A DNA stretch of 64,000 bases from contig CM019692.1 of the NCBI GenBank assembly GCA_009760885.1, forward strand, positions 49,133,430-49,197,429, given 5' to 3'. Positions 22,240 to 34,109 of the stretch are shown piece by piece; position 1 is the stretch's first letter; each line of letters opens with the position of its first letter. The notes under the pieces are model-generated. The model was not told the origin of the DNA, did no database searches, and saw only the letters and a program-made list of their open reading frames with translations. Source of the stretch: Achatina immaculata. Lineage: Eukaryota > Mollusca > Gastropoda > Stylommatophora > Achatinidae. Made by a program: the position numbers and the translations under genes.

Positions 22240-23400
22240 GTAAGAATGAACAAATGCTGTAGGTGAATTTCAGTAAATAAAATGAGGTGTAAGACAAGGG
22301 CGTGTGTTGTCACCTGATCTACTCTCATTACATGGCGAAAACATGAGAGGCATTACAAATTTGAGAAGAGGTCATAATATCAACAACCTGAGATTTGCAG
22401 ATGACACCATTCTAATGTGAGAAAGTGAGAAGCTGTCTGCACAAAATAGTGAGCAAGATTACTGCAGAAAGCAATAAAAGAGGATCAGAGCTAAACAGCA
22501 ACAAGACAGAAACAATAGGTAAAGGTAATCCTGTCATGCCTTAGAGGCATATAGGGATATGGTGTTAGTGCCCATATTTTCCTTGACCTGTCAGCACACT
22601 AGAGGGTGATATGGTCAGTATCACACCTGGCCGCCTTTCCTTCCCCAACTCCAGAAGAAGTTGGGTACCCACTTCTACAGCTGGGTGACTGGGATGCCTC
22701 CAGCCGGATTCGAACAGCCGACCTTCGCCATGAGAGACCAGTGCACAGAAACAATGGTAATACCAAAAAGGACTACCAAATTGCTATAACTTTTCAAACA
22801 GTAAGACACTGACACAAGTAAGTAAATTATCATGGAACAACATCAACAGCTGATGGCAAGTGCACAAATGAAATAAAATAACAAACAGATATTACAAATG
22901 CAGCTTTTCGTGACATGAAGAAGATAATAAGAAATAAAATGTCCCTAAAAGTGAGGAAAAGAATATACAGAACCAGTATTACTATATGACTGTGAAACTT
23001 GGACAGCTTAAAAAAAAAAAAAAAGAGAGAGATTACAAAAAAAAAAACCAAAAAAACAAAAAAACTGAAAGCAGCAGAGATGTGGTTTTAGATAAAGATG
23101 AAACAAATACTCAGGACAGAAAGAAAAATTAAGAGGTCTCAAAGAGGTTTCAGAACAATGGAAAACTAGTAAAAAAATAGAAGAGAAAAGACAGTCCAAA
23201 TTTATTAGACAAGACAAAAGCCAGAGAACTCGGTAATGACTGGAAAACTCAAGGGGAAAAAGGAAGAGAAGTAGAGAGAAACATCTCAGCGGACTTACCA
23301 AGTGTCATGGAAAAAGAAAACCATTTGATCTGATCAGAAACACCAAGGACCACACAAGATGGAGAAGCATGAACATCAACCCGTCCACATAGCATATAAT
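22240..23400 (+). mobile_element. Non-LTR retrotransposon fragment, family E, interrupted by a SINE
   Basis: Sense fragment encoding GVRQGRVLSPDLLSLHGENM and NNLRFADDTILM (the catalytic FADD box), then, beyond the SINE at 22517-22744, the C-terminal region with many stops. The SINE splits the reading frame just after the FADD box. Confidence 0.75.
22517..22744 (-). mobile_element. tRNA-headed SINE inserted in a LINE
   Basis: Flanked by ACAGAAACAAT at 22506-22516 and 22745-22755. The tRNA-like head is at the high end. The minus-strand B box GGTTCGAATCC corresponds to GGATTCGAACA with one change at its edge. Same family as 36827-37089. Confidence 0.85.
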
Positions 23401-23488
23401 AATAAAAATAATATTAAAAAATAAATAAAAAGTAAAATTTATAAATAACTGTTGCACAAGCAACCAACGAAATTTCATCTTCTCTTAC

Positions 23489-23620
23489 CATCTCGTGCAA
23501 GTTTTCTTTTTATGGCTTTTTTCACTAGTTCCACTTTCACATCCATATCCAGAACTGCTTGTACCATGGGGCTTGCCAACTGAAGACAGACTTCCAGTGG
23601 GCCAGTCTCTGCTTGTTCGC
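23489..23620 (-). CDS. IAP: IAP UBA-domain exon (cassette B)
   Basis: A 132-nt exon from an acceptor ending TTGAAG to a GATG|GTAAGA donor, phase 1 at both ends. It encodes a ubiquitin-associated-like three-helix segment: ASPMVQAVLDMDVKVELVKK followed by AIKRKLARDG. It aligns with the cassette A exon (SAIVKTVLSMDVPKDMVRKA) and with the UBA of vertebrate cIAP/XIAP, which binds ubiquitin chains. Its polypyrimidine tract is weak. Its entry phase equals the exit phase of the linker exon at 57521-57618, so splicing from the BIR exons would be in frame. Confidence 0.82.
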
Positions 23621-23996
23621 CTTCAAGTAGTTGAAATAAAAGAATATCTTGTTACATCCTGCCTACATCTATCTGAGAATGCTGATGTCTACTGTTTGCA
23701 CAACAGAGGCATATGAAATATAATCCTGAACATAACATTTAAATGAAACAAATTCTTTACACCAAGGTTTTGTGAACTTACCAATTCCTCTGTCAAATTT
23801 TTAATGCAGCATCAAATGATTTCAATTCTTTTTTTTTTAATCAATGATGATCGTTTGTCTGATAAAGATCAAACAGCTGGCCAAAGTCTACCACCTGACA
23901 TATGAATATATTTAGTCATATATGATCTTTCTCTATTATTTTGTTCTCTCAGATGAGACTGTGGGTCTAAACTTCAAATTATATCCTATTTTCATC

Positions 23997-24690
23997 ATCA
24001 TCATCACCTTTCATTCCTCTGAGGGTACAGACCACGGATAAAAGCTCTCCAGTCATCCTGCTCTTGGAATTATTCTCTGCTTCCTTGTCTCTGAGCACTG
24101 TCATAATTTATCTTTTCCAAGTAAGTCTAAGCCTCTCTTGTTTTCTATTTCCTTGAGGATTCCATGTCAGTGTCTGTCTTGCTATGCTGGTATTGGGTTT
24201 CCTCAGAGTGTGGCCAATCCACCTCCACTTCCTAGACATGATTTGTAGGTTCATAGGTTCTTGTCCTGCCCTTTCCCAGACCTCCTCATTCCTGATCTTG
24301 TCCTGCCATTTAATGTTTAAAATCCTCCTCAAGCAGTAGTTCATGAATGTCTGTATCCTGTTTTATTGTCTTGGTCATAACTCATGTCTCTGAACCATAT
24401 AGTAGGAGAGTCTTTACACTTGTATTGAAAAGCTTAAGTTTGGAACTTGTTTTGATGTTCTTAGATGACCATATTTTGTTAAGTTGAATAAATGCTGTCC
24501 TGGCCTTGGTTATTCTAGCTTTAACATCCTTTTCCGTTCCCCCGTATTTATCCACTATGCTGCCTAAATATGTGAAATACTCTACTTCCTCAACTGGCAC
24601 TCCCTCAGTTACCATGAGGCTACTGCTTGCACTATTACTTTTATGTATGTCCTATTATACCTTCCCTCAAAGTCAGCAGTGTTTGCTATG
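23997..24690 (-). mobile_element. Non-LTR retrotransposon fragment, family C
   Basis: Minus-strand frames encode GVPVEEVEYFTYLGSIVDKY, LKLFNTSVKTLLLYGSET and the basic C-terminus RKWRWIGHTLRKPNTSIARQ, with a GATGATGATGA tail at 23997-24008. The RT catalytic part is missing and frameshifts are present. Confidence 0.8.
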
Positions 24691-25017
24691 AAATTTAGTG
24701 TGCTTCACATGCAGGAAGATATACTCCATCCAAATCCCATTTTCCCTAGCACTGCAGTAGTAGGTACCTTTTTCAGCAGCTAAGCTGACCTACAGGTCTA
24801 ATAGTGGGTACAGGCATATATGCCACAAAGCTGACATGATGTGGATTTCACTCTATGGCGAAAACTCAAAATACAGTAATTAATGAATATAGAAACTGTG
24901 AGACCACCCCCACTCCCCCCCCCCACCTTTTCCTTCAACTAATTTGTCCCTTTAAACTTCTGACATGCGGGAGTGGGGGTGGGGTTGGGGGTTAGACCCC
25001 AGAGGTCTGTGTCTTGT

Positions 25018-25048
<31 letters not shown>

Positions 25049-25438
25049 AACCTAACAAACACTGTCAGAGATATGACACTTTGGGCATCTAAAGGAATGA
25101 AGTCCAGAAAAAAACAACGGAGGACTCAGTTTTATATGCAAAAGAATGATGATAATTGTTAAAAAAAAAAAAATACACAACACCATGATAATACTGACTG
25201 AATTAACAATACTGAGCAATCTGGATTTATATTTTTACACATTACTAAACTGGCACCACAGACATGATACCTAATTGAGGAACAGGTTAAATATGCTTCC
25301 ACAATTAATTTAAAATTTACCATCCATGCAAGACAACTGTTTTAATTACAATAACAACAATGAACTTGCAAGAAAAGGAATACCTCTCACAGCTATCATC
25401 TATCCCTCAAACTCATAATTATTTTATATATACACATA
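24691..25438. other. REEP 3' flank, non-coding
   Basis: Holds poly-C near 24915, a (TA)n run at 25023-25048, and no other recognised feature. The 5' part (high coordinate) may be the 3' untranslated region of the REEP gene. Confidence 0.4.
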
Positions 25439-25672
25439 TTATTTAGTCAACTCAGCAAGCACCCTACCTTTTGCACCTGGTGAATGGCTAGCCCTCCGTT
25501 TAACTCTAACCTTCTGTGGGGTCTGATGGGATGTCAGGAAATAATGAACAGCATGGTGACATAATCTGTTGGCACTGTGCACTGGTTTGTAGCACAATAT
25601 GAGTCCTCGTCCATGGAAGAACAATGCCTTCTGAGCCAAAGGTTCCAGTAAATAGGCAGACAGCAACAAGAA
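25439..25672 (-). CDS. REEP5-like: REEP-like gene, exon 7 (end of second TB2/DP1 domain and C-terminus)
   Basis: Starts after a TGGTCAG acceptor in phase 0 and ends with TAA at 25441-25439, giving 77 residues. FLLLSAYLLEPLAQKALFFH followed by GRGLILCYKPVH corresponds to the end of the TB2/DP1 domain (in REEP5 the FLLWCMAP and Y..I.P segments). A basic tail (KVRVKRRASHSPGAKGR) follows. It joins exon 6 without loss of frame. The tail is diverged from vertebrate REEP5. Confidence 0.8.
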   Translation of the reverse strand, partial: FLLLSAYLLEPLAQKALFFHGRGLILCYKPVHSANRLCHHAVHYFLTSHQTPQKVRVKRRASHSPGAKGRVLAELTK

Positions 25673-25924
25673 CTGACCACGGAGAAATTCACATTATTAC
25701 TCTCAACTGACTGAAAATTTTCTTCAAATCTATTAGCTCATGCAGATGTGCCAGTTAAAAATGTATACTTTCACTCTAAAAATAGTAACAAAGATATCTA
25801 AATTTAATGGGACCAGCAGCCAAAATTCACAAAACTTTAGTATTTTGCAGCAAAAATGCAACTTATGTATAAAAGGAAAAAAACACCAGCTTCTTTTCAA
25901 AACTAAAAAAAAAAAAAAAAAAGT

Positions 25925-26065
25925 AAATTCCCTGTTTCCATGTCATTAAGGCATGCTGGGGATATGGTGTTAGGCCCACATTTCCACGACCTTTGGCACA
26001 TGAATGCGTGATGTGGTCAGTATAATGCCTGGTGACATCTACCTTCCCAGATTTATCTGGTACCG
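25925..26065 (-). mobile_element. SINE fragment
   Basis: Contains GGGGATATGGTGTTAGGCCC and GTGATGTGGTCAGTATAATG. The tRNA-like head is missing. It abuts the LINE fragment beginning near 26070. Confidence 0.6.
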
Positions 26066-26069
26066 AATG

Positions 26070-26995
26070 GTTCCAGATTGAAACAAGCGTGAAACAAGGA
26101 TGTATACTATCTCCCTTGCTTTTTGGAATTGTCATAGACTTCATAATGAAAAACTTTTGCACAAGTAAAACAGGCATTGATTGAGCACATGGGCCCCAAC
26201 TGGAAGATCTTGATTTTGCAGATGATATAACTCTTATCAGTGACAATGTGAATTTAATGGAAGAAAAAAAACAGATACCATGCCTTCACTACCTAGCAAA
26301 ATAGGACTTGAAATTAACAAGGAAAAAACAAAAATAATGAAACTTCCCAATAATCAAGAAGGAAAAAATATACATAGAAGGAACAGCTGCTGAAGAAGTA
26401 TACCAATCTGCACACCTCTGCAGCTACATAGACCAGGATGGTGATACCAGAAAGGAAGTTAGAATTGCAAAAGCAGCACTGACCTTCAAGAATCTTGAGA
26501 ACATATGGCACTCAAAAGTTATAAGCACAAAAACCAAGTTAAGATTACTCAATTCAAATGTTATATCCACCCTCATTTATGCATGTGATAGCTGGAAAAT
26601 AACTAAAGAAATAAACAACAAATTAGATTCTTTTGAAAACAAATGCCTAAAGAAAATACTTGGTGGAATAAATTCGAGAACAACAGAGATAAGGCAGATG
26701 AGTGAACAACAACTTGTCTCATGGGTGTTCATAAAAAAGGAGATGGATATATATCAGTCATGTGATGAGAAGAAACAATCAGAGACTGCCAAAACAAGCT
26801 ATCAAGTGGAACACAACAGGTCAAAGAAAAAGAGGTCGACCATGTGAAACTCTGAAAGAGGACATTGTTATGAGAAGCCAAATTAGTAGGCATAAAATAC
26901 CCAGATGAGGTTGAAAAACTCGCTGAAAACAGGAAAATGTGATAAACTATCATGCGAGTCCTATGTGATGTTTAACAGCACAGGAAGGATGTAAC
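26070..26995 (+). mobile_element. Non-LTR retrotransposon fragment, family B, with RT active-site box
   Basis: Reads, with frameshifts, KQGCILSPLLFGIVIDFIMK, LEDLDFADDITLISDNVN (catalytic FADD), thumb, and the family end. It lies in the intron between REEP exons 6 and 7. Sister of 37165-38095. Confidence 0.85.
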
Positions 26996-27239
26996 AAGAT
27001 TCTGACAAGATTATGTTACTGAGAAATTGTAAAAAAAGAACTTTTTAACTTTCTGGCTTTTCAGCTGGCTCCACAAACTATAGGGGGATGTGATCTTTAC
27101 AATGCTGATCTGACTATACAGCAGCACACGCTATTTCAAGGAGAAGTGATCTTGGGTTGTGACCAGCTCTGATTTTAACCTAATGTCATGGCAGTATTGG
27201 CTTATATATGGTGTATTTAAAAGCCACTGTGTTTAAAGA

Positions 27240-27415
27240 TAAATAAAGCTCATAAAGATTTTATTAAGCCAGGAAGCCAATGTATTTGAAAGATTTTATG
27301 AAGCCAGGAGTCACTGTTTTTAAAAGATTTTATAAAATCAGATGCCAATTGTTTAAAAGATTTGATAGAATCAGATGCCAACTGTTTAAAAGATTTTATA
27401 AAGCCACCATTACCA
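27240..27415. repeat. Short minisatellite of about 34 bp
   Basis: About five units containing TTTAAAAGATTTTATAAAGC and GATGCCAA variants. Confidence 0.7.
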
Positions 27416-27736
27416 GCTATCTTAAATCAACAATTAAAACCGTTCACATACTGCATTTAAAAACAATAACAAACACTGCTCAACTTTTCAGTTCTAAACA
27501 TTAATAACCATCATAACAGACACTGTTGTTGTTGCTGTGGTGGATTATTCCCATTAATTACTGGCAGAGTCACCCATTAAAGATGTTACTCAATACAAGC
27601 TACTCAGCAGTTACCACAAACAGCTAACATCAATCTGTTTCACAATCGAAAAAAAAAAAGGCACCACAAAGCAAGCTATAACACAACAACAACAACAAAT
27701 GCTAAATAAGCACACACAAAAAAATGACTTCCCAAC

Positions 27737-27863
27737 CTTCACTGGATAATACAGTGGGATGATGCTGAGCACAAATTCAGGGAGGCGGATGCAGCTGTAC
27801 ACCAACCAGTATGCCAGCCAGCACCTGCTAACTGCCTCTGAATCATTCATCAGTGATATCATG
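27737..27863 (-). CDS. REEP5-like: REEP-like gene, exon 6 (second TB2/DP1 domain, middle)
   Basis: A 127-nt exon from a TTTATGCAG acceptor (entry phase 2) to an AAG|GTTGGG donor (exit phase 0). It encodes MISLMNDSEAVSRCWLAYWL followed by VYSCIRLPEFVLSIIPLYYP-VK. The W-L-x-Y-W-L-V-Y motif is the hallmark of the TB2/DP1/HVA22 domain (WLTYWVVY in REEP5). It is paralogous to exon 3 (KKWLTYWVIYNAF), five codons shorter, with the same phases. Confidence 0.88.
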
Positions 27864-28395
27864 CTGCATAAAAGAAGAAACCCAAAAAAGACATTCATAA
27901 GCTTTGCTTATAATGAGAGAAATAATAGAAAGAAACCCAAAAAAGACATTCATGAGCTTTGCTTATAATGAGAGCAATAACAGAAAGAAACCCAAGTACA
28001 AATTCCTATTACACTACACTACTGTTATGGGTAGTCAAACAGGCAGAAAAAGTCAAGCATCTGCCAGGCTTCATTGTGGAAACTCCACGATCATCTGCAA
28101 CATTAGAACAACAGCTGAAGAAGCTGGAAGCTGGGGTGGTATGATAGCTTACACAGAGCAGCTGAAAGCATCTGTAGACTGTTAATGAAAAGAATGTAAG
28201 AACACTGAAACCAATAACAACATGGCTTCTCACACTGAGAGCAGTGGTTCTATCCTCACTGCCATCACCCTTCAGTCAATTAAGCTGTAAAAATGGGTAC
28301 TTTGTAAAATGTTTTGAGAAAAATTGCCCCAATAAGAATCCTTGCTTGTGATATGGAGTATATATAGCTGTACAGAGACTCAACCTCAGTGAGCG
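27864..28395. other. REEP intron, short duplicated segment
   Basis: A 54-bp direct duplication (AACCCAAAAAAGACATTCAT with the following TTTGCTTATAATGAGAG) lies at 27880-27985. No other feature seen. Confidence 0.45.
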
Positions 28396-28399
28396 AATC

Positions 28400-29165
28400 A
28401 ATATGTGCCTTTCTCATCTATCATATGCTGAGAAGGAGATTAGAGCAAATATCCACTAGTACACAGTGCAAGAACCTCTATCTTAATGCAAAGAAAACTA
28501 AATTGATGACAACTAACAAAACAAACAAGGCAGCTGAAATATGTATCAATGAGGAAAAACTGGAAGAAGTGGAGAGTTTTGAATATCTTGGATCACTACT
28601 AACTAATAATGGAGATACAATGAGGGAAATTAAAAGGAGGACATCTATCGCTCTTCAGAAGGTAAAACAAATAAAGAATCTGTGGAGAGGAGCAGACAGA
28701 ACCACAAAAATAAGATTTTTAAGGTCATGCATCTTTCCCATCGCAACATATGTCTGTGAGACCTGGACACTTAACAAAACAGCTGAGAAACATATAAATG
28801 CCTTTGAATGTAAATGCTACAGAAGAGTTCTCCAAATATTGTGGACACAAAAAAGAACAAATATATCTATACTACAAGAGCTTAATATTGAAGAAGGCTG
28901 CTAGTAAAGAGGATTAAAGAGAGAAAACTTAAATATTCTGGACACATTAAACTCATGATAATTTAGAGAAGACCACATTGGAAGGATACATAATGGGAAA
29001 AAGGAAGAGAGGAAGACCAAAACGAAGATGGCTGCAAGACATCATTGACGATCTGCAAATGGATGCAGCAGTGGCAGGCCATCTTGCTCACAACCGAGAG
29101 GCCTACAGGAGGGCTGTCAGGGAGGCAAAGTTCCGCAAGGGACATGCAAATGAATGAATGAATGA
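28400..29165 (+). mobile_element. Non-LTR retrotransposon fragment, family A
   Basis: A 170-residue open stretch encodes the post-palm region (ESFEYLGSLLTNNGDTMREI, CIFPIATYVCETWTLNKTAE, CYRRVLQILWTQKRTNISIL). After a frameshift the C-terminus and an (AATG)n tail at 29149-29163 follow. It is 5'-truncated, with no catalytic box. Confidence 0.85.
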
Positions 29166-29189
29166 CAAAGTGCAAGGATAGTGATGATG

Positions 29190-29390
29190 ATCATCATCAG
29201 TCCTCTGTACTCCCAGTGGAGCATGCGGCATCAACAAAGGTTCTCCAGCCAATCCTGCCTTGAGCAAGTTGGTATACCTCAAACCACGTCTTTTCTGCTT
29301 CCTTTTGTATGAGCTAACTAAATTTAAACTGAAGATGTTAAATCCATCAAGACCAATTATGACAGTACTGTCAAGAATGTTCACTGAAGA
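29190..29390 (-). mobile_element. Short LINE 3' end fragment
   Basis: GATGATGATCATCATC then TCCTCTGTACTCCCAGTGGA resembles the 3' non-coding end and simple tail of an antisense LINE. No coding part. Confidence 0.4.
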
Positions 29391-30005
29391 AAACTGCCAG
29401 ATTGAACTGTTCCACTGTGGATGATATGTGTGAAGCTCCTCCTCTGTGTCTGTGATAACACTGTCACATTAGCACTTAAAAAAAAAAAAACAAGGAATGA
29501 AATTATTACAGACTGCTTTTGTTTTAAATCTCTGAGGACACAGGCATCATGTCAGATTGCTAGAGTAGATTAAAATGGTTTGCTTGAAGATTAGTGCTTC
29601 CAAAAACAAACATTTCAGCAGGCTCCACTACCACGAAAATCATGGCAAGCAAGACTTACCCCTTTACCCGAACTGAATCTGTTACTAAGAACACCAATCC
29701 AGAGGCTGGACAAGTTCTTGCCAGTTTCTGGTTCACCCACCCTGATAGCTATGCCAGCATAGGCATCTTTTCTCAGCATTACAGCACAGGCACCTTTTCT
29801 CCTATGAATCACTGTAGGACTTCACAACTTCAGGCTTTGTGCTACCCATAAGCTGACATTAGCTAGGGAATATATGCTCACTGATATCACTCAGTTATCC
29901 AAGTGATTATGACACCAGTGAACTCAATCATTTCTCACTCGGTCACCTTAGTTCCCAATGATGGGCTCAATCATTTGTAATCAGACACCTTAGCTTCTAT
30001 TCACT
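29391..30005. other. REEP intron, non-coding
   Basis: Nothing recognised apart from A-rich runs. Confidence 0.3.
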
Positions 30006-30009
30006 GTAT

Positions 30010-30855
30010 TTTATTTTTCATATAATGAGGAATGTTAGAAAAGATGTAGACAAAGAATATTACGACATCATAACAATTGGAGGTTATGAAATACCAGAGA
30101 TAAGATATGCTGATGACACAGTATTACTGTCCATGATACAAAAAGGAATGGAAAAACTAATTATGTCAGTCCATAAGAATAGTGAAAAGCAAAACCTCTA
30201 TCTTCATGCAAAGAAAACTAAATTGATGACAACTGACAAAACAAATAAGGTGGCTGAAATATATATCAGTGAGGAAAAATTGGAAGAGGTGAAGAGTTTT
30301 GAATATCTTGGATCATTACTAAATAATAATGGAGATACAATGAGGGAAATAAAAAAAAGTATAACAACTAAAGAATCAGTGGAGAGGAACAGACAGAACT
30401 ACAAAAATAAGATTTTTCAGGGCATTTATCTTTCCCATCGCCTGTGAGACCTGGACACTTAACAAAACAGCTGAGAAACTCATAAATGCCTTTGAATATA
30501 AATGCTACAGAGTAGTTCTTCAAATATCATGGAGCACAAAAAAAGAAAGCACAAATATATCCATACTACAAGAACTTAATATTGAAGAAGGCTGGCTAGT
30601 AAAGAGGATTAAGCAGAGAAAACTTAGATATTTGGACACATTAAACGTTATGATAATTTAGAGAAGACCGTCTTGGAAGGGTACATAATGGGAAAAACAA
30701 AGAGAGGAAGAAAAAGGCTAAGATGGCTGCAGGATATTGTTGATAATCTGCAAAAGGTTGCATCAGCAGCAGGGCATCTTGCTTACAAACGAGAGGCCTA
30801 CAGGAGAGCTGTTAGGGAGGCAAAGTTCCGCCAAGGGACATGCAAATGACTGACT
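30010..30855 (+). mobile_element. Non-LTR retrotransposon fragment, family A, with RT active-site box
   Basis: A 140-residue open stretch includes IPEIRYADDTVLLSMIQKGM (catalytic YADD) and ESFEYLGSLL-type thumb sequence. The rest is frameshifted and ends GGGACATGCAAATGACTGAC. It is closely related to 28400-29165 and 38870-39420. Confidence 0.87.
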
Positions 30856-30859
30856 GAGC

Positions 30860-31225
30860 TCCCACTGGTAAATCAATCACTGCTTACTTGGTTATCTTAA
30901 TCCAACTGGTGGGTTACAAAAACCTATGGTGTACCTTTGACACCTATGGCATACCTTTGACACAAGTAATTCACACTCAACAAAGTCCAAACCAAAGTCT
31001 GATGAAGTTTATGTTTTTCCTTCCATAATCCTAGGAGGCCAATGAAAACCAACAAAAATGAATTCCCTTCAAAATGCATCACCACTGCAAACATCAGTCC
31101 CCCATTACCCGTGTTTAAACTTTTCCCATCATTTACATTTTCAGCTGAGCAACTACATCACCCCCATATTAAAAAAAAAAAAAAACACAAATGTTAAATA
31201 GAAAAAGACACAGGAAACAGCACTT
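30860..31225. other. REEP intron, non-coding
   Basis: Nothing recognised. Confidence 0.3.
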
Positions 31226-31227
31226 AC

Positions 31228-31321
31228 GAAGCATAAGCTGGATACACGAAACCAAGAATATTGCACATGAACCCAAAGCCCCACTTGTACACACAAAACA
31301 GGAGCACAAATGGAGGGACAC
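31228..31321 (-). CDS. REEP5-like: REEP-like gene, exon 5 (start of second TB2/DP1 domain)
   Basis: A 94-nt exon from a TTCTATTAG acceptor (entry phase 1) to a GCTTC|GTAAGT donor (exit phase 2). It encodes GVPPFVLLFCVYKWGFGFMC then NILGFVYPAYAS: a hydrophobic hairpin and the CNxxGFxYPAY motif of REEP5 (LLCNLIGFGYPAYIS). Its length and both phases are identical to those of exon 2 (36321-36414), so it is a duplicate of that exon. It joins exon 4 in frame, which would put a second TB2/DP1 domain directly after the first. Confidence 0.88.
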
Positions 31322-31324
31322 CTA

Positions 31325-32040
31325 ATAGAAAAAAATTAAAAAATATTAAAGTCAGTAAACAAATATGCTTAAATTACCTAGAATGACAAAAGATCGTAAC
31401 TTTGTTTCTCATTTAACCAGAGGCATCAGCAATCATTAAAACTGCATATTCATAACATATTACAAGAAGTCTCCTTGGATATATTAAAACTGGCAATTTA
31501 GAATGCAGCTGAAAGAAAAAAAATAAACACCCAAAATATGTTAAAACTGTCTGGACTGAACACTTTAAACTGCTTGAGTAAATTATATCAAATATGCTTA
31601 CTCAGATTACATTAAATGTAGATTAACATTAAAACTGGTGGCACATGCAGACAGCTCAACAGCAGCCTACTTTCTTGTCAAGAATGTTCTTATTTCTGGA
31701 CCTATTGCAGTGTCTTCCATTTGACCCAGATACAGAAATGGGATACTGAAACAATAATGCTGTGGTGGTGGGGGCAACTTGCCCCTGTAAATGGAGAATA
31801 CCTATCTACAGAACATTTCAATGCACAAGCACTGCTGTCTGTGAAAGAATGAAAAATGGGATATCAAATGAAGTTTAGTTCATGCCTCCTAAACAAACAA
31901 AAAAAACTTCATCCCGGTCTAGAATGAGCAAATAAATAAATTTTAAAAAAAACAAAACAACCTAACAACACCTCCAAAGAATCTACCAAAACTAACGATA
32001 ACATCTGAAAAGAACAAAGTGAAACATTTACGGAAATTCT
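31325..32040. other. REEP intron, non-coding
   Basis: Nothing recognised. Confidence 0.3.
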
Positions 32041-32046
32041 CTTCAC

Positions 32047-32191
32047 CTTTATTGATGGAGTCCCAAGCCCAAAACAGATATGCATCAATGGTGATCTGGT
32101 GTTGCAACAGAAATGGGTGGATGTAAAGATAGAACGTTCTTTCAGAGCCATTCCAAGGCACAGAGATAAAGCAGAAACTCAACATCAGACA
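32047..32191 (-). CDS. REEP5-like: REEP-like gene, exon 4 (end of first TB2/DP1 domain)
   Basis: A 145-nt exon from a TTTCCTCAG acceptor (phase 0) to an AAAG|GTGAAG donor (phase 1). It encodes CLMLSFCFISVPWNGSERTF then YLYIHPFLLQHQITIDAYLF, matching REEP5 [20 protein letters not shown] and YKRIIRPFFLKHE. In single-domain REEPs the C-terminal tail would follow. Here the exit phase equals the entry phase of exon 5, so the frame runs into another domain. I see no in-frame stop shortly after the donor that would clearly give a single-domain end: the intron read-through would have to be checked. Confidence 0.88.
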
Positions 32192-32194
32192 CTG

Positions 32195-32815
32195 AGGAAA
32201 CAAAAAATAATATACAAGATAATAAAAGTAGGCAAGCATGTGAGAATGTGTACTATATTTCCTTGATTACATGCCAGGTCTGAAATAGCTGTCTGCCTGA
32301 ATTAAATGCTGGGGGTGGGGGGTACAGAGTCATCTTTCAAATAAATAAATGCTGGGTCAGTACATCATCTCTGTCTTTCTATGGAAAGTGAATGGTATAG
32401 GCTAATGCCAATGCTGCAGAATCATAATTGGCATTTTGTGAACAGACGCCGGCCTCTAATAAATGCCAAATCACAAGGACCACGAGGAAATTATGGTAAA
32501 TATACATTTTTCTTTTGTGGGTCTATGTTTTTAACCTTTATCTTACAGTTCAACATTTCAATGGATTTTTTAATAAAAAATAAAATAATGGCTGACATGT
32601 GGTCTTACTCCACTGTTGGGAGTTTGTAATTTTAAGCTACTGTAAATGCTAAAAATAGGCTTCACTTCATTTTCTGGTAAAATGGCTACACTTATGTTTG
32701 ATTACAAAAAATTATTTGTGTGTCTTGAAAGCTGTTCAACAGAATTAGAGCAAACTGTAAAAAATTATGCTTATGCCAGCCAAAATAATGTATCAGAAAA
32801 GTATTCTATGTAATA
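32195..32815. other. REEP intron, non-coding
   Basis: Nothing recognised. Confidence 0.3.
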
Positions 32816-32819
32816 AATT

Positions 32820-33260
32820 ACTGTCACTGGGAATGAGGAAAAGAGTCCTCCAATGCTACACTGAGCCAACTGTATTTTATGGATGTGAAGCATGGTCAGT
32901 CACTAATGAAGTACACAGCCATCTGGAAGTCACTGAAATGTGATTCCTCAGAAGAATACTAAGGATACCATGGACAGCAAAGAAATAAAATGATACGGTT
33001 CTGAGAAAAGCTGAAAAGATACGGCAAGCAATAACAAAGGTCAGAAAAAGACAATCCAAATTCACAGGACATATTCTACAGTGAGGCATGCTAGAATACA
33101 TTATGTCAATGGAAAAGACAGAGGGCAAAAGAGACCGTGGTAGACAGAGAGAGAAAAGGCTGGATGGACTAATAAGATGACATGGGTAGAGAACACTAGC
33201 ACAGCTTATACTCAGCATTCAGAACAGAGAACTGTGGGAAAGCATGATCACCAATGCCAG
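32820..33260 (+). mobile_element. Non-LTR retrotransposon fragment, family E C-terminus
   Basis: Encodes, with stops, LGMRKRVLQCYTEPTVFYGC, FLRRILRIPWTAKK and KTEGKRDRGRQREKRLDGL. Parallel to 49390-49870. Confidence 0.75.
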
Positions 33261-33960
33261 TTGGCAGGGCAAGAGATAGATTCCAGCTTCAACTGTACAA
33301 TCATCGAAGCCAGCAATATGAAATTATATTATTTTCAACATGTACTTTCTAGTAACAGGCTACTGTGCTGGCAGCCTGGCCAACAGGATAGGGACCTGTA
33401 CATTTTTCTTGATTATTGATCTTGCTTCTATACCTGTCTGATAAGTTCTTGTTGGTTTTATCTCCCTGGAATTGTGAGCAGGATATTCTTAGCAGGTGAT
33501 GCTGTGAAAATGTTGAAATGAAAGAATCTATCAACGGGGGGGGGGGGGGGCTATAGCAACCAACTTGAAGACTTGCAGCTGAGCCAAAAATCAGACTCCC
33601 AATACTGTGGGTATCACGGCCAGCCCTGCCCCATTAGCCAGGCTAGGCACTAAGAAGAACTAAAGCTGAAACATGGTCTTGGCTAGTTGTGGTTCATGGC
33701 CCTAATAATCCTGCCATCACTTGAGCACAGTCATCTTTGCCCCTAGTCTGGTAAGTTAAGAAAGCTATTGCAGTCCATCTGCCATTATAATCTGACATTA
33801 ATAGTTGCTTTCAACGTCTCCACAGCACATGTTTTATGCTGATATAAAGAATATCATCCACCAACCTAGGAAACTCTCTAAAGGACACAATGAACTGGAC
33901 TACATGTTAAATTCTTAGAACATGTGTTAACATTCTTTTATCTATAAAAATAATACTTCA
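33261..33960. repeat. REEP intron with a repeat shared with 34680-34815
   Basis: The part at 33580-33725 (CATTAGCCAGGCTAGGC, GAAACATGGTCTTGG) is a diverged copy of 34680-34815. Poly-G at 33536-33550. Both copies lie near an RNase H-bearing LINE fragment and may be its flank. Confidence 0.4.
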
Positions 33961-33961
33961 C

Positions 33962-34103
33962 CTTCATAAGCCAGTAGATCCTCATAAATGGTGACTCTAA
34001 GTACAGAAAATATTCTACAAAGATGAACGCATTGTAGATCACCCAATAAGTCAGCCATTTTTTGCTATCTAGTTGCACATGGCCCTGTTCAATGGCTTGT
34101 ATA
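33962..34103 (-). CDS. REEP5-like: REEP-like gene, exon 3 (first TB2/DP1 domain, middle)
   Basis: A 142-nt exon from a TTTCCTCAG acceptor (phase 2) to an ATGAAG|GTGAAG donor (phase 0). It encodes IQAIEQGHVQLDSKKWLTYW then VIYNAFIFVEYFLYLESPFM-RIYWLMK. The match to REEP5 ([32 protein letters not shown]) is close and includes the family signature. This segment forms part of the second hydrophobic hairpin that wedges into the ER membrane and bends it into tubules. Confidence 0.92.
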
Positions 34104-34109
34104 CTGAGG

